Part shown: piece after piece, positions 60,791-64,000 of the stretch
Position numbering within the stretch: the first letter of the stretch is position 1
Layout: each line of letters starts with the position of its first letter
Notes under the pieces: generated by a model
Databases searched by the model: none
Seen by the model: only the letters and a program-made list of their open reading frames with translations
What the model was told of the DNA's origin: nothing
Assembly: GCA_965230415.1 (NCBI GenBank)
Contig: CBDDKZ010000005.1
Span: forward strand, 4,588,001-4,652,000
DNA length: 64,000 nucleotides
Direction: 5' to 3'
DNA from: CBDDKZ01 sp965230415
GTDB taxonomy: Bacteria > Bacteroidota > Bacteroidia > Cytophagales > JAAEPT01
Program-made: the position numbers and the translations under genes

Positions 60791-62029
60791 CTATTGTTCT
60801 GACTTTATTATTTTGTCGGTATAATTTCCTTCTATAGCTCCGTCAGTGTGATAGATTAAGAAGTCGAATATATCTTTTTCATGTAGTTCTACCCAGTCAC
60901 CTTTTTTTAAGCCTTCTATCTTGTCGGCATCGGAATATAGTTTGCCCTCAACCATATGTTCTTTCCAGGAAACAACATGGACCCATATATATTCTTTGTA
61001 TTTATTCGGGCCTTCGAAAGGAAATTTGAGAAAGAGAAACTGACCCGAAGGAAAACCCGCAAGAAATTGAGTCTTTATAGAAGGAATTTCTTTTAGAGCC
61101 AATTTACTGGCTATCATAAGGTTCTTACTATGAGTGAGTTCTTTTGATTTTTTGGGAATGCCAAAATAAGTATTTAATGCAAATTGAATTTTATGCAATT
61201 GTTTCTGTGGTGTATGGGCAGGAAATAGGATCGTATTTATTTGAGATTTTTCGTTACTGCTAAACTCAAATACAGCTTGTATACCTGTACGTTTATTTAT
61301 CAGATCGAGGGATCTAAGGCTATCTTCCGAATTAATTTCGAATTCAATTTTACGATCATTATGGATCAAATTTTGTGTTATTTCTTTATAGCATATCAAT
61401 TCAATCAACTTCTTGATTCGATCTGATTCTTCACAACTGAGATTGATTATTTGCCAATCATTCAATTTAAATTTTTGCAAACCTTTACTTCTAATAATAC
61501 ATGCACTGTCTTCATACTGTATCTTCGTTGTGACATGTGAATGGAGTATTGATAGGCCCCCTTGTTTACAGGAATAGTGGCTTTGAAATTGGCTGAAAGA
61601 ATAACTGGTATCCAGGTATGTATCGTAAATTGTGAGCCCCTTAGCCTTGGAAACACTACATAGCCCTTTAGTAAGATTGTCTATTGTTTGAAAGCGGTCT
61701 CCTTCACGATCAATGCTAATGACAATTTGGGATAACGAGTTTTCCGAGGCTTTCAAATTTAAGGAAGACAAGGAATCAATGCTTAATCTATTGGCTTTAA
61801 TGTCTTTATATAATAGCGTCGATAGTAATCTAAAGACGGAATCTAATTTTAAAGAAAGTTCACCATTGTCGCGCTGCTGATTGATGCCAATCACAAATAG
61901 TTTATCGAAGTGAGAATAGGGAGCATAGTTTTTATCATCTAATATGCTCTTCTGTGTATTGGAAGAATCTGATGAATTACATGTCCACAATAAACAAGCA
62001 GTTATTAGTATGAAGAGTAACTTTCTCAT
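60791..62029 (-). CDS. Lipoprotein with C-terminal DUF2314-like domain
   Basis: A 412-residue protein with signal peptide and lipobox (ITACLLWTC). The first 300 residues are unassigned. Residues about 320-405 resemble DUF2314: LFLKFPFEGPNKYKEYIWVHVVSW, GKLYSDADKIEGLKKGDWVEL and FLIYHTDGAIEGNYT. DUF2314 is a small domain of unknown function usually found alone in the cytosol, so its presence in a lipoprotein is unusual. Convergent on the Mpv17-like gene, one base between stops. Confidence 0.65.
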   Translation of the reverse strand: MRKLLFILITACLLWTCNSSDSSNTQKSILDDKNYAPYSHFDKLFVIGINQQRDNGELSLKLDSVFRLLSTLLYKDIKANRLSIDSLSSLNLKASENSLSQIVISIDREGDRFQTIDNLTKGLCSVSKAKGLTIYDTYLDTSYSFSQFQSHYSCKQGGLSILHSHVTTKIQYEDSACIIRSKGLQKFKLNDWQIINLSCEESDRIKKLIELICYKEITQNLIHNDRKIEFEINSEDSLRSLDLINKRTGIQAVFEFSSNEKSQINTILFPAHTPQKQLHKIQFALNTYFGIPKKSKELTHSKNLMIASKLALKEIPSIKTQFLAGFPSGQFLFLKFPFEGPNKYKEYIWVHVVSWKEHMVEGKLYSDADKIEGLKKGDWVELHEKDIFDFLIYHTDGAIEGNYTDKIIKSEQ

Positions 62030-62183
62030 TTGTATTTATTCAGAGCGACTTACGTTCAAAATAGGTCTAAATCGTAATTACGAGTCCTAAGATTATTGAA
62101 TTAATTGATAAATAATATAAAAAAAAAGTTTATCTTAGAGGTCAACAAGCCAATAATACCCAATACGAACCCATACTTGCACA

Positions 62184-62203
62184 TGTCCATTTTTTAATGG
62201 ACA
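62184..62203 (+). promoter_or_regulatory. Leader hairpin before the DCGG-repeat gene
   Basis: TGTCCATT-TTTT-AATGGACA forms an 8-bp stem 31 bases upstream of the ATG at 62235. It could be an operator or an RNA leader structure. Confidence 0.35.
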
Positions 62204-62234
62204 AAAATGGTAATTTGATATGATTTGTCAATTG

Positions 62235-64000
62235 ATGAAAGTCATTGCTATAGGTATGTTAACTATATGTAGCGCTATAGGAATGAGTTATGCTCAAAGT
62301 CGAGAAACAACCCAATCTGGTAATAAAGCCTTTGTTGAGGTGTCTAAATCGGGAGAATACGGATGGTATTTAAGCGCAGGCAGAGGCGCGGATAAGCCTG
62401 GATTTAGCATCTATGTTTATGATGGCGATGCCGGAGAATTTAGCAGTTGCGATTCAAATTGCAGAACAAGTTTTCCTCCTTTTACAATAGATAGACCTGA
62501 AGATTTCGTTCTGCCAGACGATTTTCCTGTAGATTTGTTTCCAGGTGAATTTGGAATTAGCGGTAGGTGTGACGATGAAAAAGTACAACTTACTTACGAT
62601 GGGCAACCCTTGTATTATCACATGAGTGATAATGAACCTGGTCATACCAACGGACAAAACTTATTTAGCGTTTTTCATTTAATAAATGTGCCCATTTTCA
62701 CTACCTGCAATGACGGTATTCTTAATGGTAACGAAACAGAAATCGACTGTGGTGGCGATTGTGCGCCTTGTCAAACAGCTATAAAGAGATGTGATGAATT
62801 TGGTCTTTTATACTTATCGGATAGTGTTGGTCTATTATATCGCAGAGATGACGGATGGTCTGGCGATTGGGTTTTTACCTGTCTGGATACAGATTGTCAT
62901 GACTCATACGTTAAGGATGGCTACTATTTAAGTCGTTTCGATAATTTAATTCCCAATTCCAGTGTGAAGCTTGAGTTTAAAATAGAAGATAGCGGCGATC
63001 AATTACTTGAAGATAAAACAGTGATTCATAACAGCGAGAATATTTGCTATTTCAAGGCTTCGTGCTCTGATGGTATATGGAATCAGGATGAGGAATCCGT
63101 AGATTGCGGAGGTGTTTGTCCTGCCTGCCCTAACTGTAATGATGGCATACAAAACAATGATGAGCAAGGAATTGATTGCGGTGGCAGCGAATGTGGTGTA
63201 TCATGTGATGTGGTCTGTAATGGCACACCAAATCCGACGGCCGCTGTTGTGACGACTGATGAATCTTACTTCGGCTCTAATGATGGTAAAATAGATTTAT
63301 TCTTCGAAGACGTAGCTCAACGATCGGGGATAGAGTTCAGCATGGATAACGGTAAAAACTTTGTTCACAGTGCAAACGATAACTCAGAAAGTTATACCAT
63401 CACGAATGTTGAGCCCGGAATATATGAAATATGGTCGCGATGGGAAGGTGGTGAATGTGAAATTAATCTTGGGAAATTTGATGTAGACCCTGGTGGGTAT
63501 GAAGAGACATGTAGTGACGGTATTTTAAACCAAGATGAGTTAAGAATCGATTGTGGCGGAACATGCCCTGATTGTCCTTCAACGCCTAACGGAGATTTTC
63601 CCCTTGTAAAACACCCTGTTCCGGGTTTACCAACACCTGTAGTTGGCAGTCCTGTTAAAGAATATGGCTTTACTTTTGATATCGAAGACAGAGCAATTGC
63701 CTTGAGATTGGGCTATAGATTGCCCGATCAATATAATCAACAGGGCGGTCCTGAAGTGTGGGAGTTTTGGTGCTCCTGCAATCAGATTAATTTTTACTCG
63801 GCACCTTTTATTGACAGAAAGGCAAGCATTCCTGCGGAGTGTAAAGATAAATACTATTACTTCCTGAGGTATAAACGACAGGGACCTGTTAATTTTGACC
63901 CTGAGACGCAATGGGTTTATTCAACACTCTTTGTGGAAGATGAAAACAATCCTGGCGCGCGCGTAGACCCTGAATCAAGGCCAGTTCGTGAGTACCACTC
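62235..64000 (+). CDS. Large secreted DCGG-repeat protein (3' end outside window)
   Basis: At least 588 residues, open to the right edge. After a signal peptide (MKVIAIGMLTICSAIGMSYA) comes a domain like the 'secreted repeat' family of COG4315 (SIYVYDGD...GQPLYYHMSDNEPGHTNGQN). Then come four Cys-rich modules of the form CxDGIxNxxExxxDCGGxC: CNDGILNGNETEIDCGGDC, CSDGIWNQDEESVDCGGVC, CNDGIQNNDEQGIDCGG and CSDGILNQDELRIDCGGTC, separated by beta-rich domains. Such proteins are usually cell-surface adhesins or enzymes exported by type IX secretion, whose sorting domain would lie past the window. Its start is ATG 62235. Confidence 0.85.
   Translation, partial: MKVIAIGMLTICSAIGMSYAQSRETTQSGNKAFVEVSKSGEYGWYLSAGRGADKPGFSIYVYDGDAGEFSSCDSNCRTSFPPFTIDRPEDFVLPDDFPVDLFPGEFGISGRCDDEKVQLTYDGQPLYYHMSDNEPGHTNGQNLFSVFHLINVPIFTTCNDGILNGNETEIDCGGDCAPCQTAIKRCDEFGLLYLSDSVGLLYRRDDGWSGDWVFTCLDTDCHDSYVKDGYYLSRFDNLIPNSSVKLEFKIEDSGDQLLEDKTVIHNSENICYFKASCSDGIWNQDEESVDCGGVCPACPNCNDGIQNNDEQGIDCGGSECGVSCDVVCNGTPNPTAAVVTTDESYFGSNDGKIDLFFEDVAQRSGIEFSMDNGKNFVHSANDNSESYTITNVEPGIYEIWSRWEGGECEINLGKFDVDPGGYEETCSDGILNQDELRIDCGGTCPDCPSTPNGDFPLVKHPVPGLPTPVVGSPVKEYGFTFDIEDRAIALRLGYRLPDQYNQQGGPEVWEFWCSCNQINFYSAPFIDRKASIPAECKDKYYYFLRYKRQGPVNFDPETQWVYSTLFVEDENNPGARVDPESRPVREYH

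Overview
The window reads as chromosome from a Bacteroidota (Cytophagia-like) bacterium. It is AT-rich. It carries Bacteroidota hallmark families (DUF4270 lipoprotein, DUF4907, FecR-fold protein, TonB-dependent receptor, HisKA_2 kinase, DCGG-repeat secreted protein). Most genes have no Shine-Dalgarno sequence, and several starts sit behind TAnnTTTG-type -7 boxes. The genus cannot be fixed from this sequence.

Layout. 0-4.4 kb: a 5'-truncated unknown gene, then a tight forward cluster of purU, rpe, a DUF3524 (tRNA-queuosine mannosyltransferase-like) glycosyltransferase and pfkB. 4.4-5.5 kb: decayed two-component genes. 5.7-8.8 kb: a small ribbon-helix-helix-like protein with a sliding-clamp-type tail, a small unknown gene, and a reverse operon of a Tyr-rich exported protein, LpoB-like and COG3014-like lipoproteins. 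9-17.8 kb: envelope genes (TonB receptor, BamA, MsbA-type ABC exporter, GtrA), an RluA-type pseudouridine synthase and a DUF985 cupin. 18-20.7 kb: a translationally coupled DUF4270 / six-blade kelch / DUF4907 operon. 20.8-31.9 kb: an old-yellow-enzyme reductase, a dimethylformamidase-like secreted protein, a TetR/SRPBCC regulon with two matching operators, an overlapping membrane-protein/FAD-oxidoreductase pair, an N-terminal-OmpA protein and YCII. 32-37.5 kb: LTA-synthase-type enzyme, DUF427, DUF3820, an ExbD-like lipoprotein, an SDR and a Crp-family regulator.

37.5-45.4 kb looks like an accessory island ending at a CAU tRNA. It has a radC pseudogene, then a four-gene reverse operon of secreted proteins (RHS-core/zincin-like protein, stand-alone TonB-C-like domain, two transglutaminase-like paralogs). 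It ends with a large solitary ABC-type ATPase with a zinc-hook-like CPFC and an RxxxE...H C-terminus resembling the RloC/PrrC anticodon nucleases. The operon and the RloC-like gene are the best candidates for unusual biology.

45.5-64 kb: MscS, mtnA, membrane proteins, a secreted TPR-CHAT protease candidate, an HD hydrolase, a FecR-fold lipoprotein divergent from a membrane-anchored AAA ATPase, a LuxR-type regulator divergent from a degenerate subtilisin-like protein, a STAS-like protein followed by a soluble HisKA_2 kinase, an SpoU methyltransferase, a VOC protein, an Mpv17-like membrane protein, a DUF2314 lipoprotein, and a large Cys-rich DCGG-repeat secreted protein that runs off the right edge.
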